A stretch of DNA of 64,000 bases. Origin: Sulfurospirillum multivorans DSM 12446 (lineage in GTDB: Bacteria > Campylobacterota > Campylobacteria > Campylobacterales > Sulfurospirillaceae). The translations under genes and the position numbers were made by a program. Under the pieces are notes generated by a model. That model did not search any database. It was given only the letters and a program-made list of their open reading frames with translations, and was not told the DNA's origin. Shown piece after piece: positions 28,438 to 37,949 of this stretch (position 1 is the first letter of the stretch; each line of letters starts with the position of its first letter). The stretch lies in NCBI RefSeq assembly GCF_000568815.1, contig NZ_CP007201.1, positions 2,861,654 through 2,925,653 of the forward strand, in the 5' to 3' direction.

Positions 28438-29229
28438 ATGAACGACATTCTTAAAGTTGGAAATATCGAATTTGCAAGCCGTTTGATCGTCGGAAGCGGT
28501 AAATACCCTGACTTTCAAACCACCAAAGATGCAACACTTGCCAGTGGCTCAAAACTCATCACCGTCGCAGTACGTCGTGTCAACATTACCAATCCGAACG
28601 AAGAAAATCTCATGGACTACTTCAAAGGGACTGACATTAAACTGCTCCCAAACTCCGCAGGCTGCACCACGGCAGAAGATGCCATTACGCTTTTCAGAAT
28701 GGTGAGAGAAGCAACAGGGCTTGATCTGATCAAACTCGAAGTTATCGGCGATACCGCAAAAACCCTCTACCCCGATGTCATGGAAACCCTTAAAGCGTGT
28801 GAAGTTTTGGCACGAGATGGTTTTACCATCATGACCTACACCAATGATGACCCGATTATGGCAAAGCGTCTTGAGAACGCTGGAAGTGCCGCAGTGATGC
28901 CTTTGGCTTCTCCGATTGGCAGTGGGCTAGGCATTCAAAATCGTTACAACGTTCTGTTTATTAAAGAAGCGGTCAATATTCCTGTTATCGTTGATGCAGG
29001 TATCGGCTGTGCGAGTGACGCGGCGATTGCGATGGAAATAGGTGCCGATGGCGTACTAACCAACACGGCGATTGCGCAAGCGAAGAACCCTATTGTGATG
29101 GCTGAAGCGATGAAATATGCTGTCCTTGCGGGACGTGCGAGTTACCTTGCGGGAAGAATCGCCAAAAAGCCTTTTGCCACCGCAAGTTCACCCACAGAAG
29201 GACTGATCGAATTCCAGCCAAAAGCTTAA
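28438..29229 (+). CDS. thiG: Thiazole synthase
   Basis: This 263-residue TIM-barrel enzyme makes the thiazole phosphate of thiamine from deoxyxylulose phosphate, dehydroglycine and ThiS thiocarboxylate. Visible are [13 protein letters not shown] near 14, the Schiff-base lysine in [10 protein letters not shown] near 97, and [15 protein letters not shown] near 183. ThiS, ThiH and ThiF are not nearby, so the pathway genes are split in this genome. Last gene of the tig-thiG run. Confidence 0.95.
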   Translation: MNDILKVGNIEFASRLIVGSGKYPDFQTTKDATLASGSKLITVAVRRVNITNPNEENLMDYFKGTDIKLLPNSAGCTTAEDAITLFRMVREATGLDLIKLEVIGDTAKTLYPDVMETLKACEVLARDGFTIMTYTNDDPIMAKRLENAGSAAVMPLASPIGSGLGIQNRYNVLFIKEAVNIPVIVDAGIGCASDAAIAMEIGADGVLTNTAIAQAKNPIVMAEAMKYAVLAGRASYLAGRIAKKPFATASSPTEGLIEFQPKA

Positions 29230-29240
29230 AAAACTTTTCC

Positions 29241-29269
29241 TTGACAAAAGGCTGGATTTTGGCTAGAAT
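29241..29269 (+). promoter_or_regulatory. Sigma70 promoter of the tRNA cluster
   Basis: TTGACA at 29241-29246, a 17-base spacer and TAGAAT at 29264-29269 lie 40 bases before tRNA-Pro. This is one of the best promoter matches in the window, as expected for stable RNA. Confidence 0.8.
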
Positions 29270-29308
29270 TTCAGCCTTAAAAAGACCATCTTAGGTTTTT
29301 TTAAATGT

Positions 29309-29386
29309 CGGGGCGTAGCGCAGTCTGGTCAGCGCACCTGGTTTGGGACCAGGGGGTCGAAGGTTCGAATCCTTTCGCCCCGACCA
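29309..29386 (+). tRNA. tRNA-Pro (anticodon TGG)
   Basis: A 7-bp acceptor stem (CGGGGCG/CGCCCCG), an anticodon stem CCTGG/CCAGG with loop TTTGGGA, a GGTTCGAAT T-loop and encoded ACCA are visible. First of five tRNAs in the cluster. Confidence 0.96.
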
Positions 29387-29406
29387 TGTCATAATTTTAA
29401 AATGAT

Positions 29407-29484
29407 GGTGGGTGTAGCTCAGTCGGTTAGAGCATCAGGTTGTGGTTCTGAGGGTCGTGGGTTCGATCCCCATCACTCACCCCA
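29407..29484 (+). tRNA. tRNA-His (anticodon GTG)
   Basis: The acceptor GTGGGTG pairs with CACTCAC. The extra 5' G (position -1) pairs with C73, the tRNA-His identity feature. The anticodon loop TTGTGGT gives GTG, and CCA is encoded. Confidence 0.96.
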
Positions 29485-29502
29485 TTGTTTAGAGCGGTTT
29501 AT

Positions 29503-29579
29503 GCGCTCGTAGCTCAATTGGATAGAGCAACGGACTTCGGATCCGTAGGTTGTAGGTTCGACTCCTTTCGAGCGCACCA
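29503..29579 (+). tRNA. tRNA-Arg (anticodon TCG)
   Basis: Acceptor GCGCTCG/CGAGCGC, anticodon stem ACGGA/TCCGT with loop CTTCGGA, a GGTTCGACT T-loop and encoded CCA are visible. Confidence 0.96.
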
Positions 29580-29595
29580 CCTAAACCGAGAAGAT

Positions 29596-29672
<77 letters not shown>

Positions 29673-29718
29673 CCCTTAAGACGAAGCTTCAGCTTCGCAA
29701 AATTTACTACTGTTGTGT

Positions 29719-29803
29719 GCGGATATGGTGAAATTGGTAGACACGCCAGACTTAGGATCTGGTGCCGCAAGGCATGGGAGTTCGAGTCTCTTTATCCGCA
29801 CCA
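29719..29803 (+). tRNA. tRNA-Leu (anticodon TAG), island insertion site
   Basis: This is an 85-base type II tRNA with a long variable arm (GGTGCCGCAAGGCATG), anticodon stem CCAGA/TCTGG, loop CTTAGGA, acceptor GCGGATA/TATCCGC and encoded CCA. Its 3' half is repeated at 45413-45495, marking it as the attachment site of the adjacent genomic island. The intact copy is the left one. Confidence 0.96.
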
Positions 29804-29830
29804 TCCCTATTTTAGGGACTTTCAAACAAA
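29748..29830 (+). repeat. attL: tRNA-Leu 3' half plus terminator
   Basis: The 83 bases from the anticodon stem through the terminator hairpin match 45413-45495 with 7 mismatches and no gaps. This copy is part of the functional tRNA. Confidence 0.88.
29804..29822 (+). terminator. Terminator of tRNA cluster
   Basis: TCCCTA-TTT-TAGGGA followed by CTTT immediately after the tRNA-Leu CCA end. A copy with one changed base is carried in attR. Confidence 0.65.
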
Positions 29831-29854
29831 TTATAATCCTCAAACTTTTTACTA

Positions 29855-29874
29855 GGTGACGAAATAGGTGACGG
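29855..29874. promoter_or_regulatory. Tandem GGTGACG motif near attL
   Basis: GGTGACG-N5-GGTGACGG (12-base period) lies 25 bases inside attL. The same arrangement occurs at 45288-45307 inside attR. Placement at both island ends suggests arm-type binding sites for the integrase or excisionase. Confidence 0.6.
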
Positions 29875-29924
29875 TAGATTACTAAGATAATTAAATATTT
29901 TAGGCATTCTAACATTCAATATCT

Positions 29925-30182
29925 CTATTTTTTGAGAGGAAGAAGATCTTTACGAAACAAAATAACAGGTTTCCCTTCTTTGGCGAATGGAATTTTACCA
30001 TCTCGAATTAACATACGAATATACGATTCTTTTCGCCCTGTAAACTCTGCCGCCTCTTTTGGCGCAAATTTTTGACGATTAGCGTACTTATCAAGCTTTT
30101 GCTCTAAAAAAACTTGTTTGACTGCATTTTTAATTAGATTTGCAAGATCTGATTTAGTGATTACAACTAGTTCTTCGATCAT
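29925..30182 (-). CDS. Helix-turn-helix (excisionase-like) protein
   Basis: This 85-residue basic protein has a C-terminal MerR/Xis-type helix-turn-helix (FAPKEAAEFTGRKESYIRML, then IPFAKEGKPVILFRKDLL, the pattern of helix_turn_helix_17 proteins). It lies beside attL and reads toward it, where an excisionase or island regulator would be expected. Its ATG overlaps the stop of the upstream gene (ATGA). A role in excision together with the integrase at the opposite end is inferred from position. Confidence 0.7.
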   Translation of the reverse strand: MIEELVVITKSDLANLIKNAVKQVFLEQKLDKYANRQKFAPKEAAEFTGRKESYIRMLIRDGKIPFAKEGKPVILFRKDLLPLKK

Positions 30183-30535
30183 GCGATCTCCTTTTGCGCT
30201 TTAGCGAGTTCGAAGAATTTATCTTTTTCTTGGAAAAGATAGTTCCACATTTCAAAGCTCTCTTCTTTTTGCATAAACTTTTGAGTATGAAAATCATAAA
30301 TCAAGTCATTTTTGAAACAAAAACCTTGATGCTCTTTAATATAATTAAATTTATTTGGATATGGTAATTTAAACTCAAAATTCGGGAATAATCTAAGAAG
30401 CTCTTTTTTAAAAGTTTTAAAATCAACTTTCTCAAGAGAGAGGTTAAATGAAGATTCATAATGATGGTTAATTGATGGTTCATATACTTGTCTACACGGT
30501 AGACTAGCCTTGTCTACGTCATGGACTACCCCTAG
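30179..30535 (-). pseudogene. Unrecognised island gene, 5' end removed by IS21 copy 1
   Basis: About 119 codons of open frame run from the IS junction to a TGA overlapping the HTH gene start. The sequence (for example LPYPNKFNYIKEHQGFCFKN) matches nothing I recognise. No good start codon or ribosome-binding site is visible before the IS edge at 30536, so the native start probably lay beyond the insertion. The first bases contain alternating GTAGAC/GTCTAC repeats (30490-30520), which could instead be an operator of a shorter gene. Confidence 0.5.
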
Positions 30536-30660
30536 TGTCAAACGAAGTGCTAAACTGGTCAGTAGAAAATGTAATTAAAGAGTTGCATTTTGATTTAAAA
30601 CCTTAAGAAACCAAGTTAAATTGGTTAAACTCCATTTTCAAATTTTTGGAAAGGAGTTTG

Positions 30661-31763
30661 GTGTTAAAAAAAGGTGAAATTAAAATGATAAAGAAGTTTT
30701 TAGCTGAGGGTTTTAGTAAAAGTGCCATTGCACGAAAGTTAGGTATTTCAAGAGAAACTGTAAGGCGCTATGCCAATCTTCCTGATGATTATGTTCCCCA
30801 TATTAATCGACCTCCCGTCATCAATAGTGTTGATCCCTACCTTCCCCATATTGCAAAGATGCTAGAGATGGCAGAGCAACAGAAAAGTGAAATACCCTTA
30901 ACCGTCATTTATGAAGAGATCAAGAAGCTTGGATACGATGGAAGTTTACGTTGGCTACAGCAAGTCATTGGGCGTTATGAGCTTAGAGCTCGGGCAAAGA
31001 GTGATGAACCTATTATACGCTTTGAAACCAAACCCGCCCAGCAAATGCAGGTCGATTGGGTAGAGTTTCCCAAAGATAATTTATCCGCCTTTGTGGCGAC
31101 GATGGGTTACTCTAGGGCATCTTATGTGGAATATGTTAATAATGAGAAGATTGAGACCTTGATAGGGTGCCATATGAACGCTTTTGCCTACTTTGGTGGT
31201 GTTCCTAGGGACTGTCTCTATGACAATATGAAAACGGTTATATTGTCGCGCAATGACTATGGTAAAGGTGATCATAGATTCAATCCCTTGTTTGCTGACT
31301 TTGCTAAACATTGTGGATTTAGTATCAAAGTATGTAAACCATATCGTGCTAAGACCAAAGGAAAAGTAGAGAGATTTAACCATTATCTGCGGTATAACTT
31401 TCATAATGGATTGAGAGTGAGACTAGCGATGAAACATTACACATTAACGCTTGATAATGCAAATGCGGAAGTTCTAAAATGGTTGGACAATACCGCCAAT
31501 AAACGCATCCACCAAACGACATTACAGATGCCATTTGAGTTGTTAGCACAGGAGCAGTTACAGCTACTTCCTGTGCCTAAAGCCTATCAAGGAATCCACC
31601 CTAAAGCTTTGATTGAAAGTGTAGCTAAAAAATATTCTCCAATCAATTCTCACAAAGACTTGGAAAAATTGTATATCCCCAATAGAGACATTCAATGTTA
31701 CGATGAGTTTATACCCATGGTTGCAAATATCATCCTTCCTGTTGGATTTTATGGTGGTGCATT

Positions 31764-31773
<10 letters not shown>
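30661..31773 (+). CDS. istA: IS21 transposase IstA
   Basis: This is a 370-residue DDE transposase. The N-terminal helix-turn-helix (GFSKSAIARKLGISRETVRRY) is followed by the catalytic core with first Asp in QMQVDWVEF, second in CLYDNMKT and Glu in KTKGKVERFNHYLRYNF. The GTG at 30661, four bases after AAAGGAGT, is taken as start rather than the TTG five codons upstream. It overlaps istB by ten bases, as usual in IS21. The frame is intact, so it could still act if IstB is supplied from elsewhere. Confidence 0.92.
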
Positions 31774-32583
<810 letters not shown>

Positions 32584-32734
32584 GTTTCAATTCGCAACTT
32601 TTTTACATTAAAAACTGACCAGTTCTGCGCTTCGCTTGACAGTGATAGCACTTATGGTTGCAGTGGCTATAGAAATTTAATAGATATCTTTAAAAGGGGA
32701 AGCGACATATTCATATTGATCTGTCAACACAAAA

Positions 32735-32785
32735 TGATCTGGCTACACTTATTAGGACACAGAAATGATAAGTATAGCCAGATCA
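32735..32785. repeat. Long hairpin: 18-bp inverted repeat
   Basis: TGATCTGGCTACACTTAT (32735-32752) and its complement at 32768-32785, with one mismatch, enclose a 15-base loop. It lies 94 bases after IS copy 1, in a region with no intact gene. It may be the joined ends of a lost insertion sequence or a transcript hairpin. Confidence 0.65.
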
Positions 32786-32815
32786 CTATACATCAAAAGA
32801 ATTTTCTTTTCGATC

Positions 32816-33093
32816 TTATCTGAGATGGTAGTTTAGATGTTGTTTATCTATTTGAAGTTCGACGTTTCGATCTCTTGTGGTTTCAAGTTCACAAAAACTC
32901 TCTAAGCCATTTTTACAGTTTACTTCTCCTCCAAGCATATAATAGAGTCTCTCTGCTTCAAGAGCTTCTTCAGTGAGTTATTTGATAAGTGGAGTGGAGT
33001 TAAAAGACCATCCTTATTTATACGTCTTTTCAGCTTTAAATTCTTTTGAAACTTCATAAAATTAAATTCTATTTGATCTTCTATTGTTGACAT
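32816..33093 (-). pseudogene. Decayed small gene with frameshift
   Basis: From ATG 33093 the frame reads MSTIEDQIEFNFMKFQKN and soon ends. A second frame then continues EALEAERLYYMLGGEVNC to a TAA at 32816-32818. The two parts, helical and similar in composition, look like one gene of about 92 codons broken by a frameshift. I do not recognise the family. The rest of 32642-33505 holds the hairpin at 32735, AT-rich DNA and an 18-bp palindrome before the porin, and no other gene. Confidence 0.4.
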
Positions 33094-33376
33094 TTTTGAT
33101 TAGCCTTGAAACAAAATTTTAAATACTATCACTTTTATTACTTTAAGATTTAGGAGCTTTTCTTTGACATTGGCAATTATATGTGTCATTACATCATGGA
33201 TTGTAATTTTTGTATCTTTTATCTCTCTTAATCCAACTATACGTATATTTCTTTATATTCAACAATATAAGTTCTAATATTTTGTATCTTAAAGTTTTAT
33301 TTATTATAGTAAAAGATTAATTATTTCAATTTATTTAAGTTTAATTTAATGCAATTGCTATTAGAATTACTCCATA

Positions 33377-33394
33377 AATGACTTATTGGTCATT
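33377..33394. promoter_or_regulatory. Palindrome upstream of island porin
   Basis: AATGAC-TTATTG-GTCATT lies about 110 bases before the porin start, a possible operator. No matching copy was noticed before the other porin. Confidence 0.4.
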
Positions 33395-33505
33395 AATAAA
33401 ACACCCTGGGCATGAAGTAATTAAGACGAGAGTTGTTACAACAAAATAAGTAACTTGATAACTGCCATTTAATTGATGGTGTAAATTTCAAAAGAGGAGA
33501 CGTAT

Positions 33506-34756
33506 ATGACTAAAATTGCAAAGTTAAGCTTGGTGGTTTCTATGGTGCTTGTAACTTCGACGTGTGCAGATACTTTAGAAGAAGCATTTAAAGCTTCCAA
33601 AGTAACAGGTGAAATCAAAGCTGAATACGCGGATTCAAATTTTCTTGGCAAAGCAAGTTCTGATAACGTGAGCGCAGTTGGTGGAAGCTTAGGTATAGTG
33701 ACAGGGCAATATTATGGCTTGAAAGCGGGTGTAACATTTCAGACATCCCATTTACTCGATATTGACAATGAGGGTAGTGTCTTTAAAGATGATTTGGATG
33801 CTCAAGGTTCTGTTTTATCTGAGGCGTATCTTGATTATAAAATTTCAAATACAAGTTTAAAAGTTGGTAGACAATATATCTATACACCACTTGTTAGTAC
33901 TTCTGTGGATGGACAGCCTTCTGAATCTCTTTTAAAAGACTCCTTTGAAGCCTATATGGTAACTAATTCTGACCTCCCAAATGACCTCCCAAATACAACA
34001 TTAATGGCAGGATATATCTCTAAATATCAAAATCAAACAGATGGTGATGGGAATACTGGAGAATTTGTAAAAGATCAAGTTCAAGATGGTGCTTATACCG
34101 TACATGTTAAAAATAAATCTATTGAGAATTTGACACTTCAAGCTCAATATCTTGGAATCAATGGATATACATCAGGTTCTGATAAAGATGTACTCTATTT
34201 TCAAGCTGATTATGTGCTAGCAAAGCATACTCTCTCTGCTCAATATATTTCTTCAACAGATAAATCACTAGGTTCTACTCTCAAAGATGGACAAGCATGG
34301 GGTGTAAAAGCAACAGGACCTCTTGGACTTGGTCAGTTGGGTTATGTAACGGCTTTTACATCTAGTATGGATGATGGAGAGGTTTATGCAGGCCTTGGGA
34401 AAGGGACAAGTGACTTACTCTTTACAGCGATGCCGGTTAATGGTGCTGGAGTAGCGCAACGAGGCAATGCTGATACTATCGTTGGTGGAATTATGGTTCC
34501 AATCGCTGGTGTGACATTTGTACCGTATGCTGGAAAATCTTTTTGTAATCCAAATTCTATCAATAGCAGTAGCCTAATGGGCGATGTGACAGGAACGGGT
34601 TTAATCGTTATATACCCATACAATAAAAATTTCTTTATCAAAGCAAATTATGAGCATGTAACGACAGAAAACACTTATCCAGGAGTGCTTCCTAACGGAT
34701 ATCTTAATGATAAAGCTACTGATGTGGCAAAAGTATATTTATCGTATAAATTCTAA
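33506..34756 (+). CDS. Outer-membrane porin (Campylobacter MOMP/OprD-like), island copy
   Basis: This 416-residue precursor has a signal peptide ending near STCA-D (residues 1-22). The mature N-terminus DTLEEAFKASKVTGEIKAEY is the usual start of this porin family, repeated amphipathic beta-strands follow, and it ends in aromatic phenylalanine (VYLSYKF), the BAM signal. A matching block, VGRQYIYTPLVSTS, lies near 120. It is strongly expressed to judge by AGAGGAG before the ATG, and is followed by a terminator. It leads the dehydratase/ETF cluster and may admit that pathway's substrate. Confidence 0.9.
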   Translation: MTKIAKLSLVVSMVLVTSTCADTLEEAFKASKVTGEIKAEYADSNFLGKASSDNVSAVGGSLGIVTGQYYGLKAGVTFQTSHLLDIDNEGSVFKDDLDAQGSVLSEAYLDYKISNTSLKVGRQYIYTPLVSTSVDGQPSESLLKDSFEAYMVTNSDLPNDLPNTTLMAGYISKYQNQTDGDGNTGEFVKDQVQDGAYTVHVKNKSIENLTLQAQYLGINGYTSGSDKDVLYFQADYVLAKHTLSAQYISSTDKSLGSTLKDGQAWGVKATGPLGLGQLGYVTAFTSSMDDGEVYAGLGKGTSDLLFTAMPVNGAGVAQRGNADTIVGGIMVPIAGVTFVPYAGKSFCNPNSINSSSLMGDVTGTGLIVIYPYNKNFFIKANYEHVTTENTYPGVLPNGYLNDKATDVAKVYLSYKF

Positions 34757-34763
34757 AAGCATT

Positions 34764-34800
34764 TTGCTACTTCATATGATGGGGTAGCAAGTTGTTTTTT
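34764..34800 (+). terminator. Terminator after island porin
   Basis: TTGCTAC and GTAGCAA form a 7-bp stem around a 13-base loop and are followed by GTTGTTTTTT. Confidence 0.75.
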
Positions 34801-34889
34801 ACATTATCATGGCTGCTCCCGGGCACTAGCGCATCTAACTTTAACTAGTAGCTTGGGTTCTCTCAAAAAAATAAAGGAGTGGATATCCC

Positions 34890-35135
34890 GTGAAAACACA
34901 ATTTAGTTCACACATTTTAGATGAATTCAAAGAGGCAGCAACTTCTTTGCATAATCCTGCTATGGACGAATGGATAAAGAATGGCGGTAAGATACTCGGC
35001 TGTATGTATCACTACATTCCAGAAGAGCTTATTACTGCTGCAGGTTTGATGCCTTATCGTATGAGAGCGACAGGAAGTGAAGGTACAGAATATTCTGAAT
35101 CTGATTTTTCAGAGATAAACTGTAGTTTTGTACGT
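34890..35135 (+). pseudogene. 2-hydroxyacyl-CoA dehydratase/benzoyl-CoA reductase (HgdB/BcrC)-like gene, truncated after 82 codons
   Basis: A GTG with AAAGGAG upstream starts MKTQFSSHILDEFKEAATSL. The frame shows the family pattern of a G-x-M-x-H-Y-IPEELITAAGLMPYRM strand-helix and the NCSFVR cysteine that ligates the Fe-S cluster in this family. It is cut by IS21 copy 2 at 35136. Full members have about 380-430 residues, so most of the gene is missing and no remnant lies on the other side of the IS. The family performs radical dehydration or ring reduction of CoA esters. The fragment cannot be functional. Confidence 0.75.
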
Positions 35136-35193
35136 TGTCAAGCGAAGCGCAGAACTGGTCAGTTTATAGTGTAAAAAAGTTGCGAATTGAAAC

Positions 35194-36006
35194 TTAAACC
35201 ACCTCTTGATTTCGACCTTCCATGTTTGAGGATTTATCTTCAAACTTATAGATTTCTGAGTGTAAAACTCCTGTTTGTTTCTTCTCTTTAAGTCGGTAGC
35301 TATCTCCTTGAATATTGATGATATGTGAGTGATGTAATACCCGATCTAATATGGCAGTAGTGACTATTTTATCCCCTGCAAACACTTGAACCCATTTACT
35401 GAATACTAAATTGGATGTAAAGATGGTGGAGCTTTTTTCATAGCGTTTAGAAATAATTTGAAAGAAGTGATTGGCTTCTTCTTTGCTCATGTTAAAATAT
35501 CCAATTTCGTCAACAACAAGAACCGATGGAGAGGCGATAGATTTAAGAAGCTATTTTTTCTCTTTTTTAGCTCTATTGGCACTACTTAAAAGCTCACTAA
35601 TGGTGGTAAATCTTACCTTATAGCGATGTTGCACCGCTTTTAATGCTAGCGCAATAGCAAGATGTGTTTTACCCACACCACTTTCTCCTAAGAGGATGAT
35701 GTTCTCATGCTTTTTAACAAATATTAGGCTTGAGAGTTCTTCAATCTGTTTACGGTTCACACCAACGGAGAAAGTGTAATCAAACTGCTCTAATGTCTTA
35801 ATAACGGGGAATCCTGCAAGTTTGGTCAGCATATTTTTAGACCTTCCTAGTCTATTATCTACTTCCACTCGTAATACCTCCTCTAAGAACTGTGTATATT
35901 GCCAATTCTCTTTAGCTGCCATACTGGCAATATCATGATATTTTTCGCCTATGATAGAGAGCTTGAGCTCTTTACATAACTCATCGATAGACGTATCTAA
36001 CTCCAT
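35194..36006 (-). pseudogene. istB: IS21 helper ATPase IstB, interrupted by one in-frame TAG
   Basis: The frame is continuous from 36006 to 35194 except for a single TAG at 35551-35553, right after RAKKEKK. Codons beyond it read [19 protein letters not shown], the Walker B block, in the same frame. Walker A (LLGESGVGKTH) is intact. Copy 1 has the same TAG six bases further on plus frameshifts, so the stop predates the split of the copies. A truncated 151-residue IstB or an internal restart is possible. Confidence 0.88.
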
Positions 36007-37109
36007 AATGCACCACCATAAAATCCAACAGGAAGGATGATATTTGCAACCATGGGTATAAACTCATCGTAACATTGAATGTCTCTATTGGGGATATACA
36101 ATTTTTCCAAGTCTTTGTGAGAATTGATTGGAGAATATTTTTTAGCTACACTTTCAATCAAAGCTTTAGGGTGGATTCCTTGATAGGCTTTAGGCACAGG
36201 AAGTAGCTGTAACTGCTCCTGTGCTAACAACTCAAATGGCATCTGTAATGTCGTTTGGTGGATGCGTTTATTGGCGGTATTGTCCAACCATTTTAGAACT
36301 TCCGCATTTGCATTATCAAGCGTTAATGTGTAATGTTTCATCGCTAGTCTCACTCTCAATCCATTATGAAAGTTATACCGCAGATAATGGTTAAATCTCT
36401 CTACTTTTCCTTTGGTCTTAGCACGATATGGTTTACATACTTTGATACTAAATCCACAATGTTTAGCAAAGTCAGCAAACAAGGGATTGAATCTATGATC
36501 ACCTTTACCATAGTCATTGCGCGACAATATAACCGTTTTCATATTGTCATAGAGACAGTCCCTAGGAACACCACCAAAGTAGGCAAAAGCGTTCATATGG
36601 CACCCTATCAAGGTCTCAATCTTCTCATTATTAACATATTCCACATAAGATGCCCTAGAGTAACCCATCGTCGCCACAAAGGCGGATAAATTATCTTTGG
36701 GAAACTCTACCCAGTCAACTTGCATCTGCTGGGCTGGTTTGGTTTCAAAGCGTATAATAGGCTCATCTAATTTGGCTCGAGCTCTAAGCTCATATCTTAG
36801 TATGACTTGTTGAAGCCACCTTAGACTTCCATCATATCCAAGCTTCTTAATCTCTTCATAAATGACGGTTAAGGGTATTTCACTTTTCTGCTGCTCTGCC
36901 GTCTCTAACATCTTGGCGATATGTGGCAAATAAGGATCAACACTGTTAATCACAGGAGGTCTATTGATATGGGGAATATAATCATCTGGAAGATTGGCAT
37001 AGCGCCTTACAGTTTCTCTTGAAATACCTAACTTTCGTGCAATGGCACTTTTACTAAAACCCTCAGCTAAAAACTTCTTTATCATTTTAATTTCACCTTT
37101 TTTTAACAC
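35997..37109 (-). CDS. istA: IS21 transposase IstA, copy 2
   Basis: This is a 370-residue DDE transposase equivalent to the copy at 30661-31773, with the same helix-turn-helix and D, D, E catalytic positions intact. It differs at scattered residues (DDYIPHI, MLETAEQ, VILRYEL, AKLDEP). The GTG start follows AAAGGAG. It overlaps istB by ten bases. Confidence 0.92.
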   Translation of the reverse strand: MLKKGEIKMIKKFLAEGFSKSAIARKLGISRETVRRYANLPDDYIPHINRPPVINSVDPYLPHIAKMLETAEQQKSEIPLTVIYEEIKKLGYDGSLRWLQQVILRYELRARAKLDEPIIRFETKPAQQMQVDWVEFPKDNLSAFVATMGYSRASYVEYVNNEKIETLIGCHMNAFAYFGGVPRDCLYDNMKTVILSRNDYGKGDHRFNPLFADFAKHCGFSIKVCKPYRAKTKGKVERFNHYLRYNFHNGLRVRLAMKHYTLTLDNANAEVLKWLDNTANKRIHQTTLQMPFELLAQEQLQLLPVPKAYQGIHPKALIESVAKKYSPINSHKDLEKLYIPNRDIQCYDEFIPMVANIILPVGFYGGALWS

Positions 37110-37235
37110 CAAACTCCTTTCCAAAAATTTGAAAATGGAGTTTAACCAATTTAACTTGGTTTCTTAAGGTTTTAAATCAAAATGCAACTCTTTAATTACA
37201 TTTTCTACTGACCAGTTTAGCACTTCGTTTGACAT

Positions 37236-37949
37236 AAATGGGCTAGAGACCCAGAAGCAGCGACAGTACGCTTAGATGGTTCTATTGATTGGAGAGGTGC
37301 AAAAATGGTTGCTGGAGAAGATGACCCAGCAGCTCTTGATGCTGCGAAAACTATGGCAGAAGGTTCAGAAACTGAAATTGTTGGTATAACTATTGGTGAT
37401 GGAGATGCAAGTTGGATCCTTGCGCGTGGTGTTCAAGAAACTTTTAGCGTAGCAGATGTTCCTAATTTAACAGACCAAGCTACTATTGGTAAAATTTTGG
37501 CATCCGTAGTTAAAAGAACTAAAGATATTGATGTAATTGTTATAGGGGATCCTAAGTCTTATTCTGGTGTTCCAGTATCATTAGCTGGTTCACTTGGTTG
37601 GCCATCAATTATGGAGCTTACGAGTGCAAAAATAGAAGGGGATAAGATTATTGCTACTAGACATGTAGGAAGTGAAGAGCAAACTATCACTATCAGTACG
37701 CCAGTAGTTTTAGGATTTGTTGCTAAATCAGAAGAAAAGAGAACGCCAGGGATGAAAGAAATGTTGATGGCGCGGAAACGACCCATAAATAAAATTTTAC
37801 TTTCTGATTTAAATATAATAGTTGATGATAGGATTGATTCTCGTGGTAGTCGTGCACCTGAAGTAAAATATGCACATTTATTCGAAGGTAATCCATCTGA
37901 TTCTGCTGCTCAATTAATTGATGCATTACGGAAAGAAGGAGTATTGTAA
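37236..37949 (+). pseudogene. etfB: Electron transfer flavoprotein beta subunit (FixA/EtfB), first few codons lost
   Basis: The open frame begins right at the IS edge with KWARDPEAATVRLDGSIDWR, which corresponds to about residue 8 of ETF beta proteins, so only the N-terminal strand is missing. The rest is complete, including the AMP-site region (VVIGDPKSYSGVPVSLAGSL) and the recognition-loop region. The first usable ATG is 37305 (MVAGEDDPAAL), about 30 residues in. Its stop overlaps the etfA start. Whether a shortened protein folds is doubtful. Confidence 0.85.

Larger units (their letters stand above)
35136..37234 (-). mobile_element. IS21-family insertion sequence, copy 2 (inverted)
   Basis: The 2099-bp element has the same terminal inverted repeats as copy 1, in opposite orientation. 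Flanks TACGT and TAAAT show no target-site duplication. It joins the fifth-part stump of the dehydratase-like gene directly to codon ~8 of an etfB-like gene, so it marks a deletion rather than a simple insertion. istA differs from copy 1 at several codons (for example M/T, G/L, S/L, V/I), so the copies are not recent duplicates. Confidence 0.93.

Noticed and set aside
32816-33093. A functional small island gene
   Set aside because: The plausible protein changes frame midway (the length is not a multiple of three), so it is listed only as decayed.
36366-36689. 107-residue frame antisense to istA (also at 31081-31404)
   Set aside because: It is identical in both IS copies only because istA is conserved there. 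It has no ribosome-binding site or family features and is a shadow frame.
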